Notes: generated by a model not told the origin, from the letters alone. Shown: positions 49,183-60,300, counted from the stretch's first letter. The stretch is DNA of 64,000 nucleotides from Bursaphelenchus xylophilus (GCA_904066235.2 CAJFCV020000001.1:3410001-3474000); one strand, 5' to 3'. Translations and numbers: made by a program.

Positions 49183-51943
49183 ATGTCCGCCAACGAACGG
49201 CTTCTAGCTGCGTTCACAGCTCAAATTGGACTGAAAGACAACAAAAAGTTGCTGAAAGTAGAATCTGATGTGAAGAAGACGATCGAAGAACTTCTCGAAG
49301 GTTTGAGAGAAGAAGAAGATCTCAAAGCCCTTCTCCGCGTATTGGCATTGGAGCAGAGAAAGTTGATTGTTTCCTTGAATACTTGTTGTTTTAGAGATCA
49401 GTATTGCCAAAGATGGATTGAGCCATGTGAAGAGAGAAAATCAAGAGGAATACGTCAAGAATATCAAGAATACTGCTGTGTTGAAGGATGAAGAGAGGAA
49501 AAAGGTAAGAGATCGACGACAATTTAACAATTTTCTATGTTTTAGGTCTCTACCCAAAAAGCTGTGGAAGACGTCAAAGAAGCGAAGGAGGGAACATCTG
49601 CAGGTCCTCCGCAAAAACAAAAGGACGAGCCTAAAGTGCAGGTAAATCACCAGGTTTTAATATTATGACTCTCAATTTAGGCATCAACTACCGACAAGAA
49701 GAAGGCTCCTGAAAAAATCACAGTGCCAAATGGAGAACCTGCCAAAGCGCAATCCTCAAAAATCACGGTAAGAAGTTATAAATTTATATTTCTGTGTTTA
49801 GGTATCGAATAAAGGGACGAAGAACCTTGGTCAAGAAAATTCTAGCAAGACAACAAAGGGTGTGAAGAGTAGCAAGTACAATGTCGCGTATCGACAACCA
49901 ATTTTCCCTGTTTGTATGCCAAAAGCCAAGAAATTCCTGCCCGAGAGTGCCAAAGATACCGAATGGTTTTTAGTGACTGTTGGCAACCAAGCCGTACCTG
50001 TGCCTAAAAACAAAACGTTTGAGGTCATATCTGTAAGTCTTTTGGTGTTTTTATCAAAAGCTCATTTCACAGTTTTTATCGCGTATACCGTTTATTTTAC
50101 TTTATTCAGTTCAACCATGGTGGCAGCAGAGGGCTTTTCGAATACCTTTACGCTGTGTTCGGCAAGCGGGAAACCACAACCAACCTTGTGGTTGCCTCCG
50201 ATCCGGGCTGGTTTTTTAACGGAAAGGAGGACGGCGATGGATACGAAGAGACGGCCAAGGCGTTCATTGATTTCTCGGATAGTTTCCATCACCCGCCGCG
50301 TTTGAATGTTTATTTTCTTGGGTTTCCCGTAAATCCAACCGATGTTGAATTCGATGGTCGATTGGGAAGATTCAACGCATTGACGGCTCGATTGTTTGAG
50401 GAGACCGGTCAGTACGTTAGCTTGGCGAAATTCATTCCAAAAAACGTCAAAAAAAGGGGATTTAGCGAGGCCAAACAAGGACGCTCCGACTTTGTTGAAC
50501 AGTGAGTTGAATGCGCACCTTCTTCAAGAAGCCATGGAATATCTAATCACAAAGAAAAACAACATTCCTAAAAAAGATGGAAAACAAAAATTAGAGGTCT
50601 CTGAAATTGCAAAAACATCAAAAAGTCCTGAAGTTGAAACCATCAGACCAAACTGTGACGCTGATAAGCCAACATCATCGACTGCTGGTCAGCCGGTGAA
50701 GGAAGAAACTGTGAAAAAGAAGACCAAAAAAGGCAAGAAACAAAGAGCCGCGGAAAAACGAAACAATGCCGACAAATCGGTTCCAGTTCAACAAAATCCT
50801 CAAAGCAGCAACAACACCGAAGATGCTGATGAATTTTATGAAGCAACGTTGACGTCAGAAACGATCCAAAAATTGCAACTCGTCTTACATACAGATGCGA
50901 TATTGGGGGCCGATCTTTTAGACGTTGTGGAAACAATGGACACTTTCGAAGGGGCCGCACGATTCAAGTTCGAATTCATCAAGAAGAACAAGAACGAAGT
51001 GTTCCAGTCCAGGAAGGCGTTTTACCACATGTTCGTGATGACCAAAGAAATCTTCAGCGATATCAATAAAACGCTGAGCGACGATTACTTACTTGGATTC
51101 GAGGTCTTGACAGCAGTTCAAGCTCAATTATGTCATATCGACCTGGACACTTTGGGAAAATGGTTCAAAGACGGTATACGCGATACGCCACATCTTAAGA
51201 TATTATTGTCACAGGAGAACCGAATCGCTGGAATGTTCTATCTGATTACAATGCACGCAATTTTCGCATTGAAAACTACACGCCTTCCATATGGTGGCAA
51301 CCGAATCGTTGTACGGAACGCGCATGAGTCAGAAATTGTGTGGAAGCTGAAGAAAAGGATAGCCAAATTGATGGACCTAGTCCAACCGGTCGACTGTCAA
51401 GTCTTTGCCAAGAATTTCCGGCATCTGAGGAGGACGGAAACGGCTATTATCGAGGTCACGATCCGTGTTTTGCAACATTTCGACCCTTCATTTGATGCTG
51501 ATGTCACGGACAACTGCCGATTGGGCGCATCCATTAAGTCGACCGCAATTCACGTTCTTTCCAGCCGTTCTGTCGGAGAGATCGTCAATGCCTATCGGAC
51601 GGACGCACTTGGACCATCTATATGCAAAGAAAGTGAAGACAGGTTAGGTGGGGATGACGCGGATGTGGATTTGGACTTTATTCTTTGTGACAATTTCCTG
51701 AATACTATAGAAAAGATAGCATTGAGCGAGTTTGAGACTGAAGATCAAAACAAGGATACTGGTCGGTCAACGTCGTCACGAGGAGAATCCGCGGGTTCTA
51801 GACGGTCAACTGGAGCGGATTCACTGACACCTTCTTCGCCATCACAAGCCGCAGGACCCTCCGGCATACGAAGAGGATTTTTGTTGAGTGGAGTGGTCGA
51901 CAAGCCCCAGGAAGTGAATAAAGGGGGATGCTCACTTATGTAA
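49183..51943 (+). CDS. Unrecognised ~805-aa protein ending in a CaaX box
   Basis: Exons 49183-49300, 49395-49504, 49546-49641, 49681-49767, 49802-50032, 50110-50407, 50466-51943 join in phase. The N-terminal part is a charged, probably helical stretch (KKLLKVESDVKKTIEELLE...), then a Lys/Ser-rich linker, a globular part (PIFPVCMPKAKKFLPESAKD ... FNHGGRGLFEYLYAVFGKRE), a second basic linker with KKKTKKGKKQRAAEKRN, a ~300-residue helical domain (around LLGFEVLTAVQAQLCHIDLD), and a Ser-rich tail. It ends GGCSLM, a classical CaaX prenylation signal with X=Met (farnesyl type), suggesting membrane attachment. I recognise no family. Two donors are weak (GTTTGA at 49301, GTCAGT at 50408). If the last 58-bp intron is retained the frame stays open and ends at 50505, giving a short form without the second half. 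AATAAA at 52019. Confidence 0.7.
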
Positions 51944-52241
51944 TCTAATCCATGATGTCTACGGGAATCAAATCAAAATCGCCTTAAGTTTTTTGTCTAA
52001 ATTCGGATTACTGGTCAAAATAAACTTTATTGTATAGAAACTTACACCGAAAAGGCTCTTCGAATACTGTAATTTTGTGGTTTATCGTTATTTTGTGCGT
52101 CCCGAAACAGGAAATTGCAATACCAAAAAATATTGGCATTCTGTTGCAAGTAGAAAATTTATTTACGGAATATAATTTGTTGCACCGAAAAAGGTATTTT
52201 GACCGCTAAATTGTCAAAACCCAACAAGGGATTGGATGTAA

Positions 52242-52593
52242 ATGCAAAGAATTCGAGTTCTGACCTTATTCAAGAAGATCTTGCGGACTGGACGCAATTG
52301 GGAAGCGAAAATCCCGGAGAAAACCACCGAAGAGCGGAAGTATATCAGAGAAGAAGCCTTCAGCAAGTTCAAAGAGAACAAAGAAGTAAGTTCTATACTT
52401 TTTTACTAGTTAGTTTTCAATTTAGGTGAAGGATCCAGAAAAAATCAAGAATTTGATAGAAGAAGCAGAAAAACGATTGGAAATAGGTATACATTATCGG
52501 TTACCCTACGAAAGACCTGTGTATTTGCATCCTGGAGCATCGTACGGTATGTGTTAGTACTTTTATTTGCTTTAAATTTTAGGAATTGAATGA
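52242..52593 (+). CDS. LYRM1: LYR-motif protein, LYRM1-like
   Basis: Small mitochondrial-type protein of the Complex1_LYR family; such proteins bind acylated ACP and serve Fe-S or respiratory-chain assembly. Exons 52242-52385, 52426-52546, 52583-52593 join in phase to 91 residues. The N-terminus [20 protein letters not shown] corresponds to the 'VL.LYR+ILRLARNW' motif, with the LYR triplet changed to LFK. Further family blocks: [18 protein letters not shown] and [20 protein letters not shown] ('I.EAE.RIEIGLHYRIPY.RP'). Human LYRM1 is longer at the C-terminus. It ends 54 bp before the next gene. Confidence 0.82.
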
Positions 52594-52640
52594 ATTTTGA
52601 AATTTATTTTCCGTGTCGACGTCATGGATAATATGGGGGG

Positions 52641-52650
52641 TTTTCAGATG
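52641..52650 (+). promoter_or_regulatory. Probable trans-splice acceptor fused to the EEF2KMT-like start codon
   Basis: TTTTCAG directly followed by ATG. The start codon cannot be reached by a normal long leader because the LYRM1-like stop lies 54 bp upstream, so spliced-leader addition at this site is likely. Confidence 0.55.
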
Positions 52651-54073
52651 TCCACGTTGAGTCAAAACAGTTCAAAATTCGTTCCGGAGCAGCATCAAAG
52701 CTGCCTTTCGGTGGAGGAAAACGGCGGACTTGATCGGGAAGATGTTCGAAAGCTCGAGCGCCTTTATTCAGCATGTTCTCCATTAATATTTGATCAAGAT
52801 TTGAGCCCAATTGTCAATTTAGCTCCTGAAGAACTAGAAGCATTGTTTGAGAATATCAGCCATCCAATGAAAGGGTCGTATCAGAAGAGATTCTTTAAGA
52901 TTTTATCGGAAAAAGTGAGAATTTATCGAAATTTTTTGTTATACTTGATGGAAGTTTCTGATTTTGGTATTTTCAGTTGGCCGAAAGGGACATATACTCG
53001 GATAATGTTTTCTATTGCCTAGCTAATGCCATGCAACATACGTCGGATACGTTTTACAGATTTTATAACAGTAAGAAGTTGAGGAATCCAATAATAATTG
53101 AGGAGAGGAATCAAGCGATTAGTCAAGGAACTACCGGCCTCAGCACTTGGAGTGTGAGCTTTTTGCTTTTTATTTGAGTTTTAGGGAATATTCAGAACTT
53201 TGAGAGAAATATCAACGATATCGACCCATTTGAACAGAAATTTTTACATTACTTTAGGTAGTGTAATATAATTTGACATAGAATTTGAGCCTAAATTTAT
53301 TTTTCAGGCCGCATATCTCCTCTCAAATTACCTGCTACAACTTCAAAACGATCTTCAAGCCTCTGCGGATTCGAATCGCGAATTTCGAATCCTCGAGCTG
53401 GGCGCAGGCTGCGGATTGGCCGGAATTGCCGTAGCCTCTCATTTCCCAAATATTCGGCTCACAACGACAGATTGTGATGAAAACGTTCTCCAGCAGCTGA
53501 AAGCGAACGTCAAAAATAATTTTGGCGAAGAAAATTTTATCCACGAGGTCAGAGAATTGGATTGGCTAAAAACTAGCGAAAATGATGTAATAAATGAAAA
53601 ATTCGGTATGATCATAGCTGCTGGTGAGTTTTAGAACTTCTTGAATCTAATTTTACCTATGGTTCTGTATATTTTGCTTTATTTTAGATGTTATTTACGA
53701 CCCGGAGCTCCTCGAAGCCTTTTTGAATACCGTAACCTTGGTCCTGCGACGAAATAGTGAAGCAAAAGCCATATTAGCCTTCAAGGAACGAAATCCAGAC
53801 ACTTTTAAATTATTCATGGACACTTTAGGTACGTTTCTAATTTTATGTAAATTTTTTGGACATCCCAAAAAAATTTGAATAATTAATTTTGTTTCAGCAA
53901 GATCGAAGCTGGAGGTGACTATGAAAGCCAGAACAAGTTCGACAGATCCATTCGAGACCAAGATCTTAACAGGAAATGGGGAAAGGGTCATGGATAATAT
54001 ACTGCCTCCGGACGAATTGCTCAATAATTTCTGGATCTTCGAAATGAGGCTAAAGGAAGAAAATAGAAGCTGA
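52648..54073 (+). CDS. Protein-lysine methyltransferase, EEF2KMT/FAM86-like
   Basis: Seven-beta-strand SAM-dependent methyltransferase; the FAM86 relatives methylate a lysine on elongation factor 2. Exons 52648-52914, 52977-53153, 53308-53623, 53688-53828, 53898-54073 join in phase to 358 residues, near the usual family length. Family marks: IIEERNQAISQGTTGLSTWS (FAM86 'E..ALIS.GTTGLRTW'), motif I ILELGAGCGLAGIAVA (SAM-binding), an acidic strand-2 residue in TTTDCDENVLQQLKANV, MIIAADVIYDPE (post-I 'AADV+Y'), and AILAFKERNPDTFKLFMDTL. Start at the ATG abutting the acceptor. AATAAA at 54156-54161. Second gene of a probable operon. Confidence 0.84.
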
Positions 54074-54161
54074 AATTTGAATTTAGGAATTGTTTTTGAA
54101 TACATATTTTTTCAACTTGTTATTTGTTGACTTTGATTTTTAGGTATTTTGATGAAATAAA

Positions 54162-55090
54162 TGAAAAAGTAAAAAGATATTCAAATTTTTGTTGAAAATT
54201 TCGGTGAAAACTTTGTTTTTTGTGGCTCTCTAGGGCTGGCTTTTGGGGTTCTGGACGAATTTTTGATAATCTTACACAAATTTTTTAAAAATTTTCAATA
54301 TTTTTTACAATTATTTTTGATAAATTATATTCATAATTATGCCCTGAAATGATTTTTTGCCCTTAATTTTTTTTTGGCCAATCCAAAATTTAAATTTTTA
54401 TTCAAATTTTTTCCTAATTTCGTCAAAAATTCCCAGACTTTTCGTATTCCAAAATTAAAGTCTTTTTTCAATTTTTTCCCAATTTTTTCAAAAATTCCAA
54501 GACCAAGATTGCCAGTAAATCAGCCGAGATTTCTGTTTACCACCCCTCCCCATCCGTTATAAATACTCATAAGGAAGTGGGGCGTTGTAAACAAGTGCAA
54601 AGCCCGCGAGAAGAGAGAAACTGGTTGGTCCCTTATTCCTGGAATTACTCTTGATTGTGATAGAAGTACAGAAAGGTTTCCCCCGCTGATCAGCCAAAAA
54701 AAAAACTGTTTTCTTTGGCTGCCACAAAAAATACGAACTTCCTGGATTTTTTTTGGGTTTTTTTTTTGTTTCTAAACTTTACTATTTTTTCACTGGGCAA
54801 TTAAAAAAAATTAATTCGGAATTCAGTAAAAAATTTTTTTTTAACTTTTTTTCCTAGGGCATAAAAAAGATTTCCCCATCAACTGGGCGTAGCCTATCCC
54901 CCGTTCCAAACCCATTTTTATTTCTTTTGTTGCGTCACATTCGCTTCGATTACTCGGAATTACTCCACTTTCGTTTCATTTTTTTACGAACCAACGTGAG
55001 ACGAATGGACTGCTACTAACAATGTAGCTTTTCAATTTTTGTATTGTTTTGTTTTCATTTTTTTTTCAGTGCTGTGTTTTCATTTTTTAT
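54162..55090. other. AT-rich spacer downstream of the EEF2KMT-like gene
   Basis: No coding region seen. About 54535-54680 has a TATAAATA stretch and a GC-richer part (GAAGTGGGGCG, AGCCCGCGAGAAGAGAGAAA), possibly a promoter of an unseen transcript; unsupported beyond composition. Confidence 0.35.
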
Positions 55091-55118
55091 TGCACAGTGT
55101 GTTCTGAAAAAAAGTGTT

Positions 55119-55695
55119 TTTGCACAGTGCAGTTACGTCAAAATTTTTGTCGACGATTTCTGACCGATAAATTTTTTTTGCACTGTGCAACCGATATAAA
55201 TTTTTTGCACGGTGCGGAGAAATTTCTGTTTTTTGCACTGTGCATCTCAAACTTTTTTTGCACTGTGCGTCTGCAAACTTTTTCTTTTTTTGCACCGTGC
55301 GATTCCAACTTTTGGTCTGCACTGTGCAGCCCATAAAATTTTTTTGCACGGTGCGGCAAGTTTTTTGATTTTTGCACTGTGCGATTCCACTTTTAATGTA
55401 TAGTCTGCACCGTGCAGCCCATAATTTTTTTTCGCACTGTGCAGCCGATATAAATTTTTTGCACGGTGCGGAATAACTTTTTCCTTTTTTTGCACTGTGC
55501 AACTCCACTTTTAATTTGCACTGTGCATTCGCAAAATCAATTTTTTTTTTCACGTTTGCATTGTGCGATTAAATCATTCCTTTTTCGCACCGTGCAGTTT
55601 GATTTTTTTGTTTTTTTGCACAGTGCAATCGCAAAAATATTTTTCTGTTGATTTTCGCACTGTGCGATTAAATCATTCATTTTTCGCACCGTGCA
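55119..55695. repeat. Array of ~19 GCAC-N-GTGC palindromes
   Basis: About nineteen 9-bp sites of form GCAC(A/C/G/T)GTGC (one GCATTGTGC) lie 20-40 bp apart, most preceded on the plus strand by a run of T (TTTTTTGCACTGTGC). The middle base varies while both half-sites stay fixed. The sequence between sites is AT-rich and only loosely repeated. Confidence 0.92.
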
Positions 55696-55699
55696 ATAA

Positions 55700-56743
55700 A
55701 AAACTGCCTTTTCCATGAATTCCCCGAGTAATTTTCGCTTCCAATAATGGAAATAAAAGCATAAAAAGACGGAAGTTTTGTCGTATACGACGATTACCGC
55801 ACCATACCGAGAACTCATCGATCCAATGAGTAATCGGAGGGAAAAAATAAACAAAAATTTTTTTTATAAAAAAAATATTTTTTTTACTTTTACGGTTATC
55901 CACAATTGCTTTCGTAGGAAGCGGGTTAATTAATGAGTTTCCCCACTTTTTTTACGACCTCAGGACAATAAACGCAAATAAAACACAGTTCCCAACGCCC
56001 ACGGAGATTGGGCGCACGAGTTTTTGCGACAAAATTTACACTACCGCTTTCCGGAGACATTGTAAAAACTCCCGTGAAATTGGAAGAGGGGTTATAGTGG
56101 AAGTTGTATACTGGCGGGTATGGTAGCACTTTTGGCTGATGTATTTATTCGATTTTTGATTTTTTTTTTAAATTTGGAGATTTTTTTAAATTGTACTTTT
56201 TTGGGGGTACCCTGTGGGCCAAAAGGTATTAAAATTTCTACTTAAAATCTCTAAGGGTTATAGATCAATTTCAGAGAATTTTAGCTCATTCATCGCAAGA
56301 GGAAACGAGATATGTTTTAAAAAATGTTTTTGATGAAATAGCATATAAAATGAGGAGAGTCAGCAGTAAAAAAAGTTGTTTGTTGCCAAAATATTGTCTG
56401 GATTTTTTGAGCTATAAATCTCGGTAGTTTCTGCGAACGAAAAATGTCATATATGTTTTAGAAAGAATTGAGATTTACGCCAAATTTTATTTTATCTTTT
56501 CAATGGTACTGCTCAAAAAACAGCCAACGTAGTTTACCATTTCCCTCTATTTATAATACCTTTTTTAAACTTAAAAATATTTTGAAACTTGAGGGTCATT
56601 TTTTTTTATTTCAAGTTTCTTTTTTTTGTTATTTTCTCCGCCTGAAGTCCGTAGGTTTAACAGTTTTAAAGTGGTTGATGATTCCCGTTTTCTCGTCATT
56701 TCCGATTCATAATTTATCTGCAAAATTTGACGGGGCTTTTATT
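55700..56743. other. Spacer; possible small minus-strand exon at 55926-56129
   Basis: On the minus strand 55926-56129 reads YPPVYNFHYNPSSNFTGVFT and continues to a stop, with balanced composition that looks protein-like, but no start, acceptor or family is identifiable. The rest shows nothing. Confidence 0.25.
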
Positions 56744-57201
56744 GGGAAGTACCCCAGGTTCGACGCTCAGATTTTGATGAATCTTGGCACAAATATAGAA
56801 TAATTTTTTCCAAAATATATGCGATAATCCTAGCTCGCGCTTTCCAGAAACCACCGAGATTTTTTGGTCGAAAGGCGACGGAAATTTAAGACTTTTTTTC
56901 GAATTTCGGCACGAAAATTTCCACGGCTGTTTCTACCAAAGAGGGTAATGTTTCCACAAAAAATGAATTTTTTGGGCACAAAACTAGCGAAGTTATGGGT
57001 AAAAAGTGTTTTTCCCTCTGACCGCTCTCCGCGTTTAGCGTACTCTCTCGGCCGCAAAGGTCGTTGAATATATCGGCTTCGCGTTCAAAGCGCGAGCTAA
57101 AACTTTGAGAAATTGGTACTTAGTCTGTGCCCCAAGTGTGTGCCAAATTAAAAAAAAAATCAGAGCGTCGCATTCAAGGCCCCAAACTTGGGGTACTTCC
57201 C
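56744..57201. mobile_element. 458-bp MITE with GGGAAGTACCCC ends
   Basis: Inverted ends GGGAAGTACCCC at 56744 and its complement ending at 57201, followed inward by a (T/C)GCGACGCTCAGATTTTGAT-type block. The interior contains the shared GCTCGCGCTTT and CGGAGAGCGGTCAGAGG-type blocks. No coding capacity. Same family as 59528-59970 and the diverged copies at 9475 and 58080. Confidence 0.82.
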
Positions 57202-58079
57202 TTATAATTTGTTTTTTGTTTGGTTTTTCCTTTATTAGACGTATTTTTTACTTATTTTCGAAAGAAATTATTATTTTTTTCAGCGTATTTTAGCAAAAAT
57301 TTTTTTTTCTAAAAAAAATTATTTTGATTTTTTTTTGAGAATGCCCTATAAATTCCACCCGGTCATGATCCACATACTTTGACATAATTAATAAAAGCAT
57401 TCCATAATTTATTGGGTTTCCTTATGACTTCATTGTCATCGATTTGATGACAAAGGCAAGAAAACCCCGTCATAAAAATTCCACAGCGAGTTTTTTTGAT
57501 TGCAAATATTTTTATTAATATTGTTATTGGACCAAAATTGTTTTGACCGATTTTTGATGAGAAAATATTGCTGGAATTTTGCTGAAAAATAAAGAAAAAA
57601 ATTTTTCAAAAAAAAAAAAAAAAATGTAAAAAAAATAGAATTTTTTTGGGGAAAACATCTCGATTATTTCTAAAAATAAAAAGCTAAAAATTTTGTACGA
57701 AATTTTTGTCTTAATTTTCACCTTACTTAATTAAAAACAAAAAAAAAATTTCCATCTTTTTTCCAAAAAAATCTCATTTTTTATAAAATAAAAAAACCCC
57801 CAAATAACATTTAGGTATTGTTCAAGCTCCATACATCATAATCTTCCCTTATTCGGCTTTTTTTCTCGTTAAAATTTTTTTGGTTTTTGGAACCGTTTTT
57901 TTGGTCGAAAAATCCTCGAAACCTCGAGGAATCCGTCGATAATTCCGCGGGGAAAAGGGTGGATAATCGCTGACATTCCTTGTCTGCTCTTCAGTTGTCT
58001 AAAGTAGTTATAGTAGAAATTGAGGAACGTTTTTGGGGGTGGTTGGACCGAATTTGTCTCAGCTGAGATTTTGAGCGAT
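57202..58079. other. AT-rich spacer
   Basis: Long A and T runs (for example around 57600-57640). No gene, RNA or repeat of the window's families recognised. Confidence 0.5.
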
Positions 58080-58380
58080 ATTCTGTGAGAGAGTGCGCGA
58101 AACGCGGAGAGCGGTCAGAGGAAAACATCTTTTGGCTGTATCTTTGCTATTTTTGTGCAGAAAAAAATGATTTTTTGTGGAAAGAGTATCCTCTAGGGTA
58201 GAAATGGGCATGCAAATTTTCATGCCAAAATTCGCAAAAAAATTTCAAATTTTTGCCAACTTTCGATTAAAAAATTTCAGTTGTTTCTGCAAAGCGCAAG
58301 CTAGAAATCTCACATATGTTTTATAATAGCTTAACCTAAATTTGGGCCAAGTTTCATCAAGTTTTTGGTCCTCAAAAAAC
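58080..58380. mobile_element. Truncated copy of the GGGAAGTACCCC MITE family
   Basis: Shares the interior (AACGCGGAGAGCGGTCAGAG, TTTGTGCAGAAAAAAATGAT, GTAGAAATGGGCATG, TTGTTTCTGCAAAGCGCAAG) but lacks the terminal repeats. Confidence 0.7.
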
Positions 58381-58579
58381 CCCCATTCCCGCCTGTTATG
58401 CCATGTCTGGTGTAGTGTAAACCAGCCTGTGTTGATAAACTTTTTTTCCCAATTTTAAACACCCTTTCCAAGAAGATTTTTTTTTGCGTTTAAAAACCCC
58501 CTTTCGTTTTCAACTACTCTCCAAAAAATCACGGAAGAAAATTTGCGTGGGCCGAAACGGTGGTTTCTTTGATCGAACG

Positions 58580-58850
58580 TTTAATTCCATCGATGGATTC
58601 ACCAGCGAGATGTTCATTTTTATCAAAAAAATTGTTTTGAGGATTGAGGATTTAGTAAAAATTGTTTCTTCCGCAAAATTTCCGAGTTTCATCGACGAAT
58701 TCCATCGATGGATTTTTCGTTTCATCGATGAAAAATTCATTTTTTAATTAAAAAAATAATTTTTGTTTCAAAAAATTTATTTTTGAATAAATTCATCGAC
58801 GAATTCCGTTGATGAATTTCATTTTTCATCGACGAAATTATAAAAAATTT
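58580..58850. repeat. Cluster of CATCGATG / CATCGACGAATTC motifs
   Basis: At least six CATCGA-centred sites in ~270 bp, including CCATCGATGG at 58588-58597 and CATCGACGAATTCCATCGAT near 58690, many within inverted pairs (TTTCATCGACGAAA-like). Weaker relatives occur at about 60880 and 61030. Confidence 0.65.
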
Positions 58851-59317
58851 TTTGTTCTTTGGATTTCCAACGTTAAGACAATCCTGCGCACGACAAAAAA
58901 AAATTTTTAACGCAAAAAAAAAAAAAAAATTTTATTGTCTAGTCGTTGTTGTTGATCATTTTTGAGATTGAGATGAGGAAGAGTCGGAGGAAAATGAAAA
59001 AAAATGTTTCGGGGGTTCCTTCGAGGTTCAATGTCTGGTTTACTTTGTTTCTTGATTTTTTTGGGCTTGTCAAACGTTTTTCTTAATTTAAAGGGCAAAA
59101 TAAGGTTATTGCCTTTTCCTAAAAGTGCGATTTTAGAACTTTTTAATTTTTAGATTTTTTTCTCCCAAGTCTTGGTGATTTCTGCAAAATGTATACTCGA
59201 AGCACTATAGGAAGATTTCAGAATTAATTTTGCGAAGTTTAACCGGGATTTTTAAAAGCCTTTTCTTACGTTTTGCTTTTCATTTTTTGTTTTTTCTGAC
59301 TATAAAGTACAGGCTTA

Positions 59318-60300
59318 GTTCATAGTTATTGGCCTTTCGGTCGTTTTGTCAGCAAAAATTTTGATATTTGGCCCAAAACCAAAAAAGTTATAGCCAATTC
59401 AAATCCGGCAGAAAAATTGCCGCACCCTGTAATGAAAAATCTTTAACAAGGAAAGTGCTTCTATGGGGTATAGAGTTACAGGTTGAGTCATTTATCAAAA
59501 AATTCGTAAAATTTTTCTGATTCACAAGGGAAGTACCCCAAGTGCGACGCTCAGATTTTATTTCAATTTTGCACACACGTTGGTGATAGACTAAAAATCA
59601 ATTCCTGAAAGTTTTAGCTCGCGCTTTGCAGGCGCCGCCGAGATATCGAACGATTTTTGCCGCCGAAAGAGCACGCTAAACGTGGAGAGCGGTCAAAGAG
59701 AAAAACGCTTTTTGGCCACAACTTTGGCAGTTTCGTGCGGAAAACTTTGATTTTTTGTAGAAAAATTATCCTTTACGGTAGAAGTAGGCATGAAACTTTT
59801 CGTACCGAAATTCGGCAAAAAGTCCTAAATTTTGGCCGACTTTCGACCTAAAAATCTCGGTTGTTTCTGCAAAGCGCGAGCTAGGATTCTCGCATATGTC
59901 TTAGAAAAAATTACTCTAAATTTGTTCCAAGTTTCATCAAAATCTGAGCGTCGCACTTGGGGTACTTCCCCTGTTAGTTCATAGTTATCGGCCTTTCGGT
60001 CGTTTTGTCAGCAATGAAAATTAGAACTTTTTCTTTGTCTTGAATTTTTACTATAATCTAGCAAATGGGTACCATATATTTGGTATTAAACAAAATGGGG
60101 ATGTCTATGGATTCAGGGAAAAAAAGAATTTTGATATTTGGCCCAAAACCAAAAAAGTTATCGCCAATTCAAATCCGGCCGAAAAATTGCCGCATACTGT
60201 AATGAAAAATGTTTAACAAGGAAAGTACTTCTTCTAGTTACAAGTTGAGTCATTTATCAAAAAATTCGCAAAATTTTTCTGATTCAGAATATGCAAAAAT
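59318..60300. repeat. Direct duplication, first copy interrupted by a MITE
   Basis: The segment AGTTCATAGTTATTGGCCTT ... TTTTTCTGATTCA at 59318-59525 recurs at 59976-60289, where an additional ~110 bp lies after GTCAGCAA. The first copy ends exactly where the MITE 59528-59970 starts. Confidence 0.75.
59528..59970. mobile_element. 443-bp MITE with GGGAAGTACCCC ends
   Basis: Terminal GGGAAGTACCCCAAGTGCGA at 59528 and its complement to 59970; the AGCGTCGCACTTGG block is perfectly mirrored. Interior as in the copy at 56744. Inserted in the AAGGAAAGTNCTTCT-type repeat. Confidence 0.85.

Noticed and set aside
50396..50505. Programmed ribosomal frameshift between the two overlapping frames
   Set aside because: A 58-bp GT-AG intron restores the frame exactly, a simpler explanation; no slippery heptamer was evident.
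55049..55854. Overlapping open frames rich in Cys, His and Phe through the GCACNGTGC array
   Set aside because: Composition follows from the TTTTTTGCACTGTGC words; frames occur on both strands with no splice structure.
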